A stretch of DNA of 64,000 nucleotides from Engraulis encrasicolus. Its lineage: Eukaryota; Chordata; Actinopteri; Clupeiformes; Engraulidae. The stretch lies in assembly GCF_034702125.1 (NCBI RefSeq), contig NC_085857.1, positions 52,376,434 to 52,440,433 of the forward strand. The letters are read 5' to 3'. The translations under genes were made by a program, and so were the position numbers. Positions 44,174 through 58,982 of the stretch are shown in pieces. Numbering within the stretch: position 1 is the first letter of the stretch; each line of letters starts with the position of its first letter. The notes under the pieces are model-generated. The model searched no databases and was not told the DNA's origin. It worked only from the letters and a program-made list of their open reading frames with translations.

Positions 44174-45149
44174 TGTTGGGGTTTACAGTGCAAGTGTCCA
44201 AAAAGGTAAGTATTCAATAAAGAAAAATATTTACAAAAATATATTTACAAAAATAATAACAAAAAGGTCAAAATCAAAATGTCTCTTCAGCAGAGAAAAA
44301 TGCTTTGGCATAGCATATGACTACTCACAGGTAAGGTAACCTTCACCTACCGACCTCCTCGAGCAACTGAGAAGTCGGACCTTTTAAGCAAAAGTTTTCC
44401 CGCCCTGGCCACTGGACTAATCCATTACAGAACATATGCCAGGGGGGATTTACAAACAGAACTGAAAATAACTAAATAAACTCTATAAAACAGTACCAAA
44501 CATATTATAACTAAATCAGGCCTTTAACACAAATCATAACAAATGAATGCATAAAGAAATAAAGCAACAAAAAGCAAAAATGAAGATAATTGATTTCGCA
44601 GCGCGCAGCGCTGCCAATGAGCGAACGCACCCATGGATATATGCGCACAGAATCATGCCCTCGGTTTCTCTCACCAGACCCGGAAGAGCTGCAACACTGC
44701 AGGTAAGTTTTAAAAGGCTACAGAAACACTTGGCGAAAGGAAGAAGGCTTAAACAGTGAACACAATGCATTCAGGAGGTGGTATGCTTTGCAAACTTGAT
44801 GAAAGGGAGTTGTGACAAATAAGCGTTTCACGGACAACACTGTGTTTGTGTTTGCTGTCGCCGTGCGAGGTGTATGGCGTGTGTGTGTCTATGTGGAAGC
44901 GCTTAGCGTGTGTAAAATGTTTGTCATGCCGCGGTTATCATGTGTGCACCCATGAGCCTGCAAACATTAAAACAGCACATCGCAAGATGTTAATAACATT
45001 GTCCCGACACATAAATTAGTGTCCAATGCGCAGCGTTTCAGCCGCGGGCTTAGGAGAGGTGAGAGAGGGGAAAGCGCCTTGGCGCCAGTAAAGTTTAAAA
45101 GCGTCCGCCTGGACGCGGTGGTGACGCGCCCATAAGCCGCGTCATCACA
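44174..45149 (-). repeat. Long terminal repeat (3' LTR) of Gypsy element
   Basis: The segment starts TGTTGGGG and ends ATCACA in the + orientation, giving the TG...CA form on the minus strand. On the minus strand it is preceded by a purine tract AAGGAGGGGGG, the expected plus-strand primer, directly after the pol stop codon. Its length is about 976 bp. The matching 5' LTR was not found in the window. Confidence 0.72.
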
Positions 45150-45160
45150 CACCCCCCTCC

Positions 45161-47515
45161 TTAAGATTGCCCCTCCTCCTCGGGGCGGGACAAGAAGTCA
45201 GCGGAAACATTTTCTTTTCCGGCCTTATACCGGATGGTGAAGTTGTACGGCTGCAATGACAGGTACCACCGCGTGACTCTGGCATTACTGTCTCGCATGC
45301 GGTGGAGCCACTGCAGCGCACGGTGGTCTGTCTCCAAGTCAAAACGTTTCCCCAGCAGATAATACCGGAGACTGTCCAAGGCCCACTTGATGGCCAGGCA
45401 CTCCTTTTCAACCGTAGAGTACCAGGTCTCACGGTCGAACAGCTTACGGCTGATGTACTGCATGGGATGTCGGTCTGCCCCTTTACCCTGCAGTAGCACA
45501 GCACCAAGCCCCAGCCCAGAGGCGTCGGTCTGCACCGTGAAGGGGAGATCAAAGTTGGGGCTCTGTAGCACCGGTGAGTCACAAAGACAATCCTTCAGGT
45601 CCTGGAAGGCTGCCTGACAACCTGTCCACACAACCTTATTGGGGCTGTTTTTGCGGGTCAAGTCAGTGAGCTTGGAGGCACGTGTGGAGAAGTTGGGGAT
45701 AAACCGCCTGTACCACCCCACGAGACCCAGGAAGGATCTCACACCTTTCTTGGTTGTGGGTGGTGGCCGGTCACGGACAGCCTCCACCTTGCTCACTTGT
45801 GGCTTGATGTTGCCACTACCCAGCACGTAGCCTAGGTAGCAGACCTCCGGCCTAGCCAGCTGGCATTTGCTGGCATTCACAACCAGGCCGGCGTTGCTGA
45901 TCCGGCTGAACACGTCAGCCAGATGGGTCACATGCTCCTCCCAGGAGGAGCTGTAGATGATGACGTCGTCGATGTAGGCGGCTGCATAAGTCTCCGCCCC
46001 TCGCAGCACTTGATCCATGAGCCGCTGGAATGTAGCGGCCGCTCCATGGAGTCCGAAGGGCATGGTGGTGAACTGGTAAAGTCCACTCGGGGCTCGAAAG
46101 GCTGTCAGTTCTTGGGCCTCTGGCGTGAGTGGCACTTGCCAGGACCCCTTGCAAAGATCGAGGGTACTGAGGTACTGGGCTTTGCCCAACCGTTCCACCA
46201 TCTCATCTACCCTTGGCATTGGGTAGGGGTCAAAGGCTGAGATTGAGTTCAGTTTTGAAAAGTCAACACAAAAGCGCAGCTCGCCATCCTTTTTGGGGAC
46301 TAAAACGACGGGGCTGCACCATTCGCTGCGCGATGGCACTATCACGCCCATGTCCAGCATTGCCTGGACCTCCGCCTTCAAAGCAGGGATGAGCCTCGCC
46401 GGGACCCGGCAAGCAGTCTGTCGGACCGGACCTGGTCCTGTCAGACGGATGTGGTGCTGCATCAGCGAAGTCCGTCCAGGCTCCTCTCTGAACAGGCCCT
46501 CTGGAAAGACCTGCTGCACGTCGTCCTGCTGGCGGCTGGACAGATGCTGCAGCGGTGGAGAAGTCTTGCCTCCCCCCGTGGGGAAGTACTGCTCCTTGGT
46601 CTCCTCCTCTTCTTCCACCACCCGAGCCCAGTTCAGGTGGCTGGTGGTGTCTGGTCGAGGTACCCACTCTTTGAGCAGGTTGATGTGGAACCTTTGTCTT
46701 GGCTTTCGACGATCTGGCATGGCACCGAACCCACTTTCGCCAGCACCTCGAATGGCCCCTGCCATCTCGCCAGGAGACTGCTGGTGGACGAAGGCAGTAG
46801 CAGGAAAACCTTCTGGCCCGGGTTGAAGGTGCGGCTCTGCGCTGTCCGGTCGTACGTGGTCTTCTGGCGTGACTGGGCCTTGACCATGTTGTCTCATCTT
46901 CAGCACGTACTCTGCAATGCTGGTTTGTTGTGGCGCTCCCTCTCCGGTCCACGCCTCTTTGAGCACATCCAGGGGTCCTCTCACCTGGCGGCCGAAGAGG
47001 AGCTCGAAAGGGGAGTAGCCAGTCGAAGCTTGAGGGACCTCCCTGTATGCGAACAGGAGGTATGGCAGCCACTGGTCCCAGTCTGTGCCGGTGTCACACA
47101 CAAACTTCCTCAGCATGGATTTGAGGGTCTGGTTGAAGCGCTCAACCAATCCATCAGTCTGTGGGTGATACGGTGTGGTTCTAATGGGCCTAATGCCCAG
47201 GAGGGAGTAAACCTGTCTCATGAAACGGGAGTTAAAGTTGGTTCCCTGGTCTGTAAGAATTTCTCTCGGGATGCCTACTCGTGAGAACAACTGAATGAGA
47301 CAGTTAGCCACTTGTCTTGACTTAACATTTCTGAGGGGGTAGGCCTCGGGATATCGAGTGGCATAGTCGCAAATGACTAAGATGTAACGGTGGCCTCCTC
47401 TACTCTTCTCCAAAGGGCCTACAATATCCATAGCAATTCTTGTGGTGTGTCGATTATGGGCATGCTCATGAGTGGTGCTTTTTGGCCTCTGTGTGTTTTG
47501 GATCTGAGTTGGCAT
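45161..47515 (-). pseudogene. Gypsy integrase core, RT and RNase H
   Basis: This 784-residue open frame begins with the integrase core, whose DDE residues lie in AMDIVGPLEKS, LTDQGTNFNS and PQTDGLVERFNQT. It continues with reverse transcriptase (FCVDFSKLN, LCKGSWQVPL, MPFGLHGAAATFQ, YIDDVIIYSS) and RNase H (VQTDASGLGLGAVLLQ, ETDHRALQW), ending at the purine tract. The integrase C-terminal part, about 46640-46890, is read out of frame: the family-like sequence lies in another frame there, so two opposite indels flank it. RT and RNase H active sites look intact. Confidence 0.88.
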
Positions 47516-47760
47516 GTGGGGCAGGACTTGCAGTAATCAATCACCTCTTGATACCACTTGGGCCAGTAAAAGCGCTTAGCAACTCTGTCAAGTGTCTTCT
47601 GCTGCCCTAAGTGTCCTGACCAGGGGATACTCTGTGCAAGGTGAAGTACTTTGGGCCGCAGCGATTCAGGGACCACAATATGCTCAGCTTCCTCAAACAC
47701 ACACATCAGCACACAATCTCTCACAACAAAGCATTCTTTGCCACACACGGTAGCCTTCAT
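47419..47760 (-). pseudogene. Gypsy integrase zinc-binding region
   Basis: This 113-residue frame contains the HHCC motif (H-x-H in LHLAQSIPWSGHLGQQKTLD, then CKSCPTCQLRSK). It starts at an ATG overlapping the protease stop by ATGA. It is separated from the integrase core by a frameshift near 47430-47510. Confidence 0.8.
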
Positions 47761-48365
47761 GACATCCTCCTCACAACTTTCTCAAAACAAGCCTTAAGTG
47801 TAGGGTCAGCTTTCTGAAGGTCTTTGAACTCTGCACTGTCGATCACATCGCCATCTAGGGATGGAAGGGGTAACTGCTCCTGCACTGGAGTACCTAAAAA
47901 CTTGTCTCTTCTCTTTAGTGACCTAGACTTTTTGGGCTTAGCAACAGGCTGTGTGACTGGAAACGGTAACTCCGCCAACTCAGCTTGAGCTTGTAATCGT
48001 GTCGTAACAAAAGCAGATGCAACGGGTGCAGACTTCTCCCGCAAATCAAGTAACACAGGCACATCCTGGCCTAACACAATGGGATACGGCAGTGTATCCA
48101 TTATGCCAACATTTAGCAGATACCTCTGGCCATCAATCTCCATGTCTACGTTAGCTGTCTGGTGTTCAGTTTCATCTCCGTGGATACACCTCACCCTCAC
48201 TCTACCAACAGTAGCATAATCTGCAGGGTCAAGACAAGCGCTCCTTACGAATGTCTGGCTACTACCAGTGTCTACAAGGGCCTGCAAAGTCCTACCCCTG
48301 ATGGTGACGGGAACTAGCGTGTCAGTGGAGCTAGGTGTAGACGTTGATGTGTGAGATGGTGGCAT
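47757..48365 (-). pseudogene. Gypsy retropepsin (protease) region
   Basis: This 202-residue frame contains LVDTGSSQTFVRSACL, the aspartic protease active site, and VGIMDTLPYPIVLGQDVP, the second conserved strand. It ends in an ATGA overlap with the next frame. Retropepsin matures the polyprotein. The upstream gag part is missing. Confidence 0.82.
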
Positions 48366-48380
48366 GGCAGGCTGGCATTG

Positions 48381-50038
48381 GGGTCATTCCACGCCAAATC
48401 TCCGAATCATCCCGCACGACCATCTCAGATTTGGCAGAAAAAAATCAAGGAGGTTCGCAAACGTCCCAATAGGAAAAGTGCAAAATTATAGCTCTCAACT
48501 CAGATTGTTTTGTCATTAAAAATGTTTTTTTGTCAGGTACCCCCCTGACTCCTTTGGAACAGACTTCTCAGAGAGCCCACTTTCAGAGTGTTGTATCTAC
48601 AAAACTACTTTAAGTAGGCTCCTTTCAAGGGGTAACATTTGGAACATGCACTTGTGAAATGTGGATTTTCACACATCCTCTTGTCATTTACCACCGTTTT
48701 CTGGGGGCTTAAAGTTGCTTAAAAAATTCTCACCTTTGAATTTGTGGTCATCTTTGAAGGACTGTGGTAAGTGCAGTTTTAAAGACAGAGGTTTGATATG
48801 GACAATGTATGTTCCCAACCATTCTGTGCATGTTGTGTTGAAAGACTGATCTTCTGCGATGAACAGTTTAGAAGATATGAAGTCTTTAAAATGGAAAAAC
48901 TGAAACTTGGTGCCATCTTTGCCACGTTATTTTAAAAAAAATGTCACGACTCACCACCATATTATCAACAGTTTTGGAAAGATTAGATGTCTGTTCTTAA
49001 CATATCCAAAAACTGGGATGGTATTCTGCCTCATTTGGTCACAATGATTTTTTTAAAAACCCACTGTTGTGTGACTTCCACTGCTCCTATGAAAACCTGA
49101 TATTGGGGGGCAACTTTGCCATGCTATACCAAAACAATGACAGCAATCACCACAATGAACTGAACAGTTTTGGAAAGATAGGATGTCTGTTTGTAACATA
49201 TCCAAAAACGGGGATGGTGTTCTGCATCAATGTCTTGTAATGACTCTTGAAAAACCCTTTGCTGTTACATCAGCAGCTCCTGTGAAAATGCCTAAGTCAC
49301 ATGAATTACCAGGGGCGGAGCTATAGGGGGACAAGCAGGGCATTTGTCCAGGGCCCTCCTGCATTTGTGGTAGGGGCCATAATCATGACCTTTGCAGACT
49401 TTTGGGTGCCAATCTATTTGGGCTGACACGGAATGACGGGCAGTTTTACTTGGGCATTTTTGATACAAGAAATGTGACTTGAGTATTTTTGAAGCACACA
49501 ATAAGAAACAGTTGAGTGATTTATATACCATTATTATTTTTCTTTTTCTTTTAGCTTTTAGGTAACTACATTTTTTGGTAACTAAATGTTCGTGAATTAA
49601 AGGTTATGGCCATGTGTTTAAACCTCAACACTGTAGGAGTTAACATTTTGCTATTATACCGTAAAGTAAGTCTTGAATTGCAGTAGTGATAAATTAATTT
49701 AATCATTTTGATTGGTGAAGTAGCGTTAACAAATAGTCTTGATACAGGATGTTTGCCAAACTTTATTTCAGCATATGATTTTTTTTTTAAGCAAATTTCC
49801 TATAGCTGCGAAGATATTTTTATATTTTTCTTTGATACATTTCAAATTTTCCATCTCTTCTGCAACTCTGCACTGTTGATAGAGGTGCACATCATTTGAT
49901 TCAACACACAGACCTTTGCCATGAACCAATACAATGCGCTAGGTTCCTCGGTCATGGTTAGGACTGGGGCGGGGCCAAGTTCTATGAACAGGTCACCTTT
50001 GTCATGGTTTTTTTGGGGGGGGTGGGACACTTTTATTA
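48381..50038. mobile_element. Foldback element C, left half
   Basis: The left end GGGTCATTCCACGCC and the next ~1.65 kb match elements A and B closely. It stops within the central region at TTTTATTA, where element E begins. No right half is found downstream. It is inserted just upstream of the Gypsy protease frame. Confidence 0.86.
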
Positions 50039-51332
50039 TATCGTCGGCTTGCTACCAAAACCGCCTAAGTCCGATTTTGGGGTTTTCGGAAAACAGCGAA
50101 AAACTAGGCACCAAAGGGGGCGCCAAACATCAGTGACGGTTCTAGGAAATCTGAGACCCAGGGCAAAGAGCAATTGTGAGTCCCCCCTAATAATTTTGGT
50201 CAAAGGAGATTTTTGCAGAACTCCCCTTTTTTACTCCCCTACCACATCTGCATCATCCTGTCATCATGTCTGTGTCATTGGTCCACTACAAACAGTACCA
50301 AGATGTTCATATATTTTCTTTATATATTTTGAGTGAAGCTGCAAGTCAAACATGAAATGGCTCCTAAGGAAAACAAAACACTTTAAATAACTTATTTAAA
50401 GCAGCGAAACAAGAACAATGCACTGCACATCATTTTGATAGTTATACTATTCTTTTTTATTTTTATTCCAAATTTTAATCCTGGAAATGGTGAATGAATA
50501 TTTTTGTAGACCTTGTAACAACCTAGCATGCTATGTATTAAGTTCATTATGTTTAACTTAAACACTTAGGGGTTTCTTTTGCCTTCTATGTCTACCAACA
50601 GATTTTCACAGCTTTCTTTTACTTATTAGCACTTTCAGTCATATTAGCTCCCAATGATACATTATTTGCATTCTCATCCAAAGTGTAATTCTTTTTGTCA
50701 TTGTGCCAGAGCAATTGCCACAATGGTAATGCATACATTGCTCGTATCAGGGCAGACCCCGACTGCAGTGCCACACAGAGTAAGCCATGCAGTGACGCCC
50801 AATCTCCATGTTGAGGTCCCATCAGTCATGGAGGAGGATGAAGGGGTGGGGCACTTCTTTGGTCCTTGTACCTCCTCACGAACTGTCTCCTCCTTGTTTA
50901 TCATCTTTGTTTAACTTCTGCTCTTCTCCATGCTCATAGAACTGCCCCACCCTCCCAACCTTGCCCATGACCGAGGTAACCTGGTCATAGAACTGTGCCC
51001 CGCCCACTTCAACACCATGACCGTGTTATTCAGAATATGGTATAACCACTACTGGATTCTTTGCACATTGGGAATGGTCATCCTGTTACGTATGCAATTA
51101 TGCATTGCACTAGTGGCACCAACCCAATGCTGTTTTCAAAATCTTCATTATGACAGTCTATGTCAGTCTTCAATACATCTTTGATAACTTCAAATAAAGT
51201 ACATGACTGATAATCGCCGAATTTGTTTCAAGGCTACAACTATTAATTAATGTAGGGCTACAACCATTGTGTGATAAGATTATCTCAGACAGATGTCTAA
51301 GGATGAAGTTTTAAAACATGGCTATTGTCTTT

Positions 51333-51335
<3 letters not shown>

Positions 51336-51383
<48 letters not shown>
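51336..51383 (+). repeat. (GA)n microsatellite
   Basis: About 24 GA repeats inside element E. Confidence 0.95.
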
Positions 51384-51385
<2 letters not shown>

Positions 51386-51684
51386 AAAAACTCTTAACAG
51401 ATGTAAATAAACTGCTTCTTGTATCAAAAATGGCTAAGTCAAGTTACCCAAGTCATGCGCATTGGCAGAACAATTGTGCACAGGGCCCCAGGATGAAAAG
51501 ATAGGGCCCCCATACCACCTGCCAAGATCATAATAGGGCCCCTACCCCTGCCACCTGCAGGGGAGCCCTAGGCCTACAGGCAAATGCCCTCCTTGTCCTC
51601 CCTATAGCTACGTCCCTGGTCATTCATTTTCTCATAACCAGTGTGTGGCTTTAAACATACAGATTTTTGACTCTGGTGACTGTT

Positions 51685-54454
51685 GGGTCATTCCAGCTGG
51701 AATCAGCAAATGGTCCCCACTCGACCCCCTCGGATTTGCTTGAAAAAAAAAATGTGATGGCTTAAACATCCAATAGAACATATCCACCATTGCAGATCTC
51801 AGCTGTGCATACTTTTTCCACAAAAAAATCTGTAAATAAGGACACCCCCTCCCCCTGTTTTGGTGTCACTGCCTGAGTGACCATGTTCAGACTTAATTAT
51901 CTCCAGAACTATTTGTGGTAGGTCCATTATTTTTTCAGGGCTAAGAGTCATAGACCTGAAGAGCATACATTACAATTTGCAGCATTGTACGTCAAATTAC
52001 ACCTTAATGCTGGCCCTCTACTTTTCTTTGAAATTAAAATGGCAAGGGTTTTCAGATGTCCGTAAAAACCTCAAATTTCAACATTCAAGGTTCATCCTTG
52101 GTACATGGTCAGATATGTTCCATGACTTTCACATCACATCATATTTAACATAAGGGTCCAATGGTTGTTGAGATGCAGAGGTCCAAAGATGAGCAAAAAC
52201 TAATTTATACCATTATTTGGAGCAATATTCCCAATGTATGACACCAGTTGTGAACTTGCTGTTTGGTGTCTCTGAAAGATAATATTATTATTAATAACAT
52301 ATCTAAAAATTGGGATGGTGTTTTGCCCCATTATTTTTATAATGAATTTTAAAAACTCATTCCTGTGTGAGATGCAGGTGTACCTTAGAAGTCCTGTTAC
52401 CTTAGAAAGATTGGGTTTACAACACCTAAAATGAATAGCCAAGTCAGTGTACACTAAAACCTAAAATCTCTGATACCAAATAGGTGATTTTATACTTGTT
52501 CAGCTCAGTATTTCAGTATTTCTGACTTAACCCTCAATTCCATCCTAAGAAGGTGGCCAATCCCCTTGATCTTTGTGTTCCATTTTCACATAAAGATGGC
52601 GGCTCATGGAGCCAATGGCATAGTTCCAAAATAGTTCCAGGAAGTCAGCATCATGGGAAGGAAACAATACACCATTGTTTGGAGCAATATTTCCAATATA
52701 TGACAGCGGTTGTGAACTTGCTGTTTGTTGTTTCTGGAAGAGGATATTCTTATTAACAACATATTTAAAAATTGGGCTGGTGTTTTGCCCCATTATTTGT
52801 ATAATGCCCTTTCAAAACTCAATGCAGTGTGGCATGCATCCCTCAAATCCATCCAAAGTGGCGTCATGAAAAAAAAAACACCATTTTTTAGAGCAATACC
52901 TCCAAAGTATGACACCAGCTGTGAACTTGCTTTTTGTTGTGTCTGGAAGAGGATATTTTTATTAACAACATAGCAAAAAAAATAGAATGGTGTTTTGCCT
53001 CATTTCTTTTAATGATCGTAAAGCGCATTGCTGTGTGACATAAGCCTGTGATCAAATAGTGCAGAGGGAAGCGGAAGTGGTGAATTGTTCTGGGCCAAGG
53101 ACATGGGGGAATCAAGATTGGGTACTTGCATGTATTGGGAAGGGGTCTCTTCAGACGACTTTATCCCGGGCCCAGCCAAAGCTGTTTACACCCCTGCTTG
53201 TTCAGCTCAGTATTTCTGTTTTTTTTCTGGGCTTCTGGCCTCATCTTTTTAAGTGTACTATCGGCCAGATGATCAAGTGACTACGCAACATGTTCTCACT
53301 GGTGCTACCTTAGCAATGAATTCAAGATGGTTGAGAGAAGTACCGTTTTGAGAGAAGTCATTAAAAAAACAACCTCTGGAAAAAAACAAGACATTGATAT
53401 AATTTCCTTGATGCAACAAAGCAGGAATAATATAATCCATAGAACTAAGACTAATGCTGTTATTGCTGTCAAGAACTTGTAATGCTCTGGCCTGTGACAA
53501 AATAATTTATCCGCACTTAACTTTCAATCACCAGTTGCATCTTGTGAGTTGACTTTACAAGGTAGCTTACCACATCATTAGTGATGCATTTGGTATCTGC
53601 ACTCATATTGTTGTGTACAATCTTCCTTCATTGGCAGTTCAATGAGGAACTCCTTGGAGAACAACAGAGGTATTGATTTCAGTAAGCATACCAGCACCAT
53701 GCTCAGGGCACTTCGGTCAGGGGAGGATGATGGGGGGCGGGAAGTTCTACAATCAGGATACCTCTTTACAAACAGTCTCCTCCTATGTGTCATCTCTAAT
53801 CAACTTTTACTTTCCTATGCGACCATAAAACAGTCCCCCCCCCCAACAATCACCACAAAAGAGGTACCCTGACTGTAGAACTGTGCCCCGCCCCCAATCC
53901 TCCACCATATCTGAACGACTTTGCATGCTGCAAAGCTTCCCTTCGGGTTCTATCATCTCACCTGGAATAATGTGAAGGGCAAACTTTTCTAGTAAAGAAC
54001 ATTGTGTACAAGCATCAAAACCACGATTGTTGTAATCATTGCTGTTAACCTGTAATCTACTTGTTAGCATTGCAATGGGATATTATTACAATGATGCAAG
54101 CAGCTGAATTAGATAGCAACAATGTGACAAGAACCACATGGTTGTCTGGTGCCAATATGAATGTCTGTGCCTTCAATATTAACCTGATATTAAATACTGC
54201 ATGCAAGCAAACTCTTCTAACAAAAACTCCAGGACCATGCTGTCAAAATTGTCTGAGGGAATCTCTAGCCAGTATGAATTAAGTTATTTTACTATACAGC
54301 CGGTAACCTAACGAGTACATCACAAGCTTCATAGCAAATATAAAGTTACAGGTGCTGATTGAAAGATTAGTTAGGATGGGAGTCCTTGTTGCAAACAATA
54401 GTGCTACAATTCTTTAATCGTCTCCTATTTCATCACTTTATTCCAAGACTACTA

Positions 54455-54487
<33 letters not shown>

Positions 54488-55432
54488 AAATGATGATGAT
54501 TATTATTATTATGATTTTACAATTAAAATAATCAATGTCTATCAAAGCCATGTGCAATGTGCTATTCTTTCTGTGTGGTATCAATCAATTTATTTTTAAG
54601 TGTTTTGATTTCCCTGGAATTTGCGTTGTCATTCACAGGGTAGCCATCTTGTTTTCACTGTTAAGGTGACATCAGAGCCATGGATTTGAGAGTTGCGACA
54701 AGTCGGTTGGTGACATGGTTCTCATAGCTTCAAGTAATTGTAGCCAATTGAGATTTTGAAGTCCGTTATGAAAAGAATGAGGCAAAACACCATCCCAATT
54801 TTTTGATATGTTGTTAAAAAAAACATCCTCTTTCAGAAACACCAAACAGAAAGTTCCTAACTAGTGTCATACATTGGAAATATTGCTCCAAACATTGGTG
54901 CGAATTATTTTTTTCCCATCTTTGGACCTCTGTATCTCAACAACCATTGGAGCCTTTTGTTAGATATTCTATGATGTGTAAGTCATGGTACATATCAGAC
55001 CATTTACCAAGGATGAACCTTACATTTAGAACTTTGAGGTTTTTACAGACATTTGGAAACCCTAGAACATATGTTATCTACAAAAAGTAGAGGCACAGTA
55101 TTACGGTGTGATTTGACTTACAGTGCTGCAAATTGTAATATATGATATTCAGGTCTGGGACTCTTGGCCCTGAAAATATAATGAATCTGACACAAATAGT
55201 TCTGGAGATAATAGAGTCTGAACATGGTCACTCGTGCAATGTTGCTAAAACAAAGGTAGGGGGTGTCCTTATTTACAGTTTTTTTGTGCCAAAAGTATCC
55301 ACAGCTGAGTTCTGATATTGTGGATATGATCTATTGGATGTTTAAGCTGTCACATACATTTATTTCAGGCAAATCCGAGGGGGTCGAGTGGGAGATTTTT
55401 CAGAAATTTGCTGATTCCAGCTGGAATGACCC
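51685..55432. mobile_element. Foldback element D, 4-bp target duplication TGTT
   Basis: This 3748-bp element starts GGGTCATTCCAGCTGGAATC and ends with the inverse. TGTT is duplicated at 51681-51684 and 55433-55436. Arms of several hundred bp are inverted (for example GGACACCCCC at 51840 and GGGGGTGTCC at 55259). The left arm contains three partial copies of a TTGGGATGGTGTTTTGCC module. It has no coding sequence. It is a diverged relative of A-C, sharing the first ten bases and several internal words. Confidence 0.85.
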
Positions 55433-55612
55433 TGTTGTGATTGATCAATGACCCTGGCGGAAAGGTAGGGTGATGCAGCTGTGGTAGGGGAGTAAGTTTA
55501 TGCAAAAATCTCATTTCGACCTAATTCGGACTTGGTAGCAAGCCGACGATATGTATCTTCAACTATCTTCAACTATAACTACCCAACAAAAACAATTATA
55601 ATTTTACAGCAC

Positions 55613-57287
<1,675 letters not shown>

Positions 57288-57885
57288 ACTATGTGAGTTG
57301 AAAGGAATCTCTCTCCCTCCCTCTCTCGCTCACACACACACACACACACACAAGCAAGCAATCGGAGCACTGTCTCTCGCGCGCTCTCTCTCCCCCTCTC
57401 TCTCTCCCCCTCTCTCTAAAGCCCTACTCGGACGGGACTAGTTAGGAGACTTGTGGTAAAGTAACCGCGTCTGAACGCGACATGTCAGTAAAGATAGCGG
57501 CGATATCGGTAAACTTCGCCGAGAGTTTTACCGCCTGTTAAGCAGTCTGGAGAAATTACCAGCTGTAAAACTAGTTGTACACGCTGCAAATGCGCTGATG
57601 TCTGATTAAATGCATGAAACGCGATATCGAATCTACTCAGGCTTGCAAACGTTACCGTCTTGAAGTAAGCATTGTTTTAGGGTGTTGCTCCAAAATGTTT
57701 TCGCTGTGTTAACGCAGCAGTGTTCAGATGCATCGACATGTATTCAGACGCATTACTATGGGCTCTGATGGGAAACCAGCAGGCAATTGCTAAATTTGTT
57801 CATCTGGGACAAGAGCCTCCATACATCTGTAGGCCTACTATAATGCATCATTAATGTATTGTGGGGATGGATGGCACGTGACAAC
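57288..57885. other. Interval between LINE and DIRS element
   Basis: (CA)n and CT-rich sequence lies at 57310-57420, followed by a GCCCTACTCGGACGGGAC segment that looks like the end of a fish MITE. No gene is visible. Confidence 0.4.
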
Positions 57886-58420
57886 AAATCGTTGGGTTAC
57901 GGATGTAACCTTGGTTCTGTGAAGGAAAGAAAGGCTGCCAGACGGCTAGCCCAAGGGGCTGGAATATAATCCGCGCATGCGCGAGTTCTGAGGTACACTT
58001 ATATCAAAACTTCATCACGTGAGTGTGCCGCGCTACTGTACACAGTATATAAGTCCCAGCGCGGCATACTTCGTCCTCATAAAAATTTCTTCCATTTTTC
58101 CATTTCTTCCATCTTTCCTTCACAGAACCAAGGTTACATCCGTAACCCAACGTTCTGTTTCACTCAAGAAAGGCTGCCAGATGGCTAGCCCAAGGGGCTG
58201 GAATATGTATGCCCAAACGTCGCGGCGGACAACCATACAACAATTGAATAAAGACACTGGACAATGCAAGAGTCAAAAACCCTTATTTAATGTCCACACA
58301 TGCCAACAGGGCTAGAGTGACTGGTTAACAGAACTCAAGTTAAACACAGTCGAATATGTGACCATCTGTCACAAGCTTAGAACCGAATTCCCAAAGGATG
58401 TGGGAGATAACATGTTGAGG

Positions 58421-58982
58421 TTATAGAACCTTGTGAAGATCGACGGTGAAGCCCAGCAGGCCACCGGGCAAACTTCTTGTAAAAGGACTCCCTTCAGGAG
58501 CGACCATGAGGTGGCTCAGAGTTAGGAGGGCGGTAGGAGTCCAACACAATCGCCTGGTTGAGATTCTGTGTTGAAAGAATCTTCGGCATAAAGTCTGTAT
58601 TAGGGCGTAGGACCACACCGGTGCCTTCTGGCTGAACATGGAAGCAGTCAGGATGAATGGACAGCGCATGTAGCTCTCCAATACGCTTCGCTGAGGTGAT
58701 GGCGAGAAGAAAAATCGCCTTCTGAGACAGCCATTTTAGGTTGATACTCCCAACGGGCTCGAATGGGGGCTTCGCCAGAGCACTGAGGACAATGTGGAAC
58801 TGCCATGGCGGCACAGATTGAAGCCTCCTTGGGCACAGTCTTTGAGCTCCTCTCATGAATTGGATAGACAGAGGATTAGCTCCGAGCGTTTTGCCATCTA
58901 CTCGCTCATGGCAGGCAGATATTGCAGAGAGAAAAACCTTTAGCTTTGAAGGGGACTTGCCTTCACCAAGTTTCTTTTGCAA
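58421..58982 (-). pseudogene. DIRS tyrosine recombinase remnant
   Basis: The frame at 58494-58982 shows FLLAITSAKRIGELHAL, box I with the catalytic arginine of tyrosine recombinases, preceded by a core-binding segment (KVFLSAISACHERVDG). A frameshift follows and the box II His-x-x-Arg and catalytic tyrosine are not found. The enzyme would integrate the circular DNA intermediate. Confidence 0.75.

Larger units (their letters stand above)
44174..48380 (-). mobile_element. Gmr1-type Gypsy retrotransposon, 5'-truncated
   Basis: A Ty3/Gypsy-like element on the minus strand has domain order protease, integrase, reverse transcriptase, RNase H, then LTR. Integrase before reverse transcriptase is the diagnostic order of Gmr1 elements, first described from cod; canonical Gypsy has integrase last. 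The gag gene and 5' LTR are absent, cut off by foldback element C at 48381. Several frameshifts make it inactive. Confidence 0.85.
50041..55549. mobile_element. Element E, TCGTCGGCTTGCTACC ends
   Basis: The left end TCGTCGGCTTGCTACC has an exact inverse at 55534-55549, and TA flanks both. Inner arm sequence (TTTTTGCA..TACTCCCCTACCAC) is also inverted. Without the nested element D (51685-55432) it is about 1.76 kb. The centre at about 50770-51030 resembles the centre of A and B in inverse orientation. It is non-coding. Outer flanks do not rejoin element C. Confidence 0.62.

Noticed and set aside
45161..47515. A host gene or intact retroviral polyprotein
   Set aside because: The domain series, LTR and purine tract identify a Gypsy-type retroelement. 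The frameshifts and missing gag and envelope show it is a defective retrotransposon copy, not a virus.
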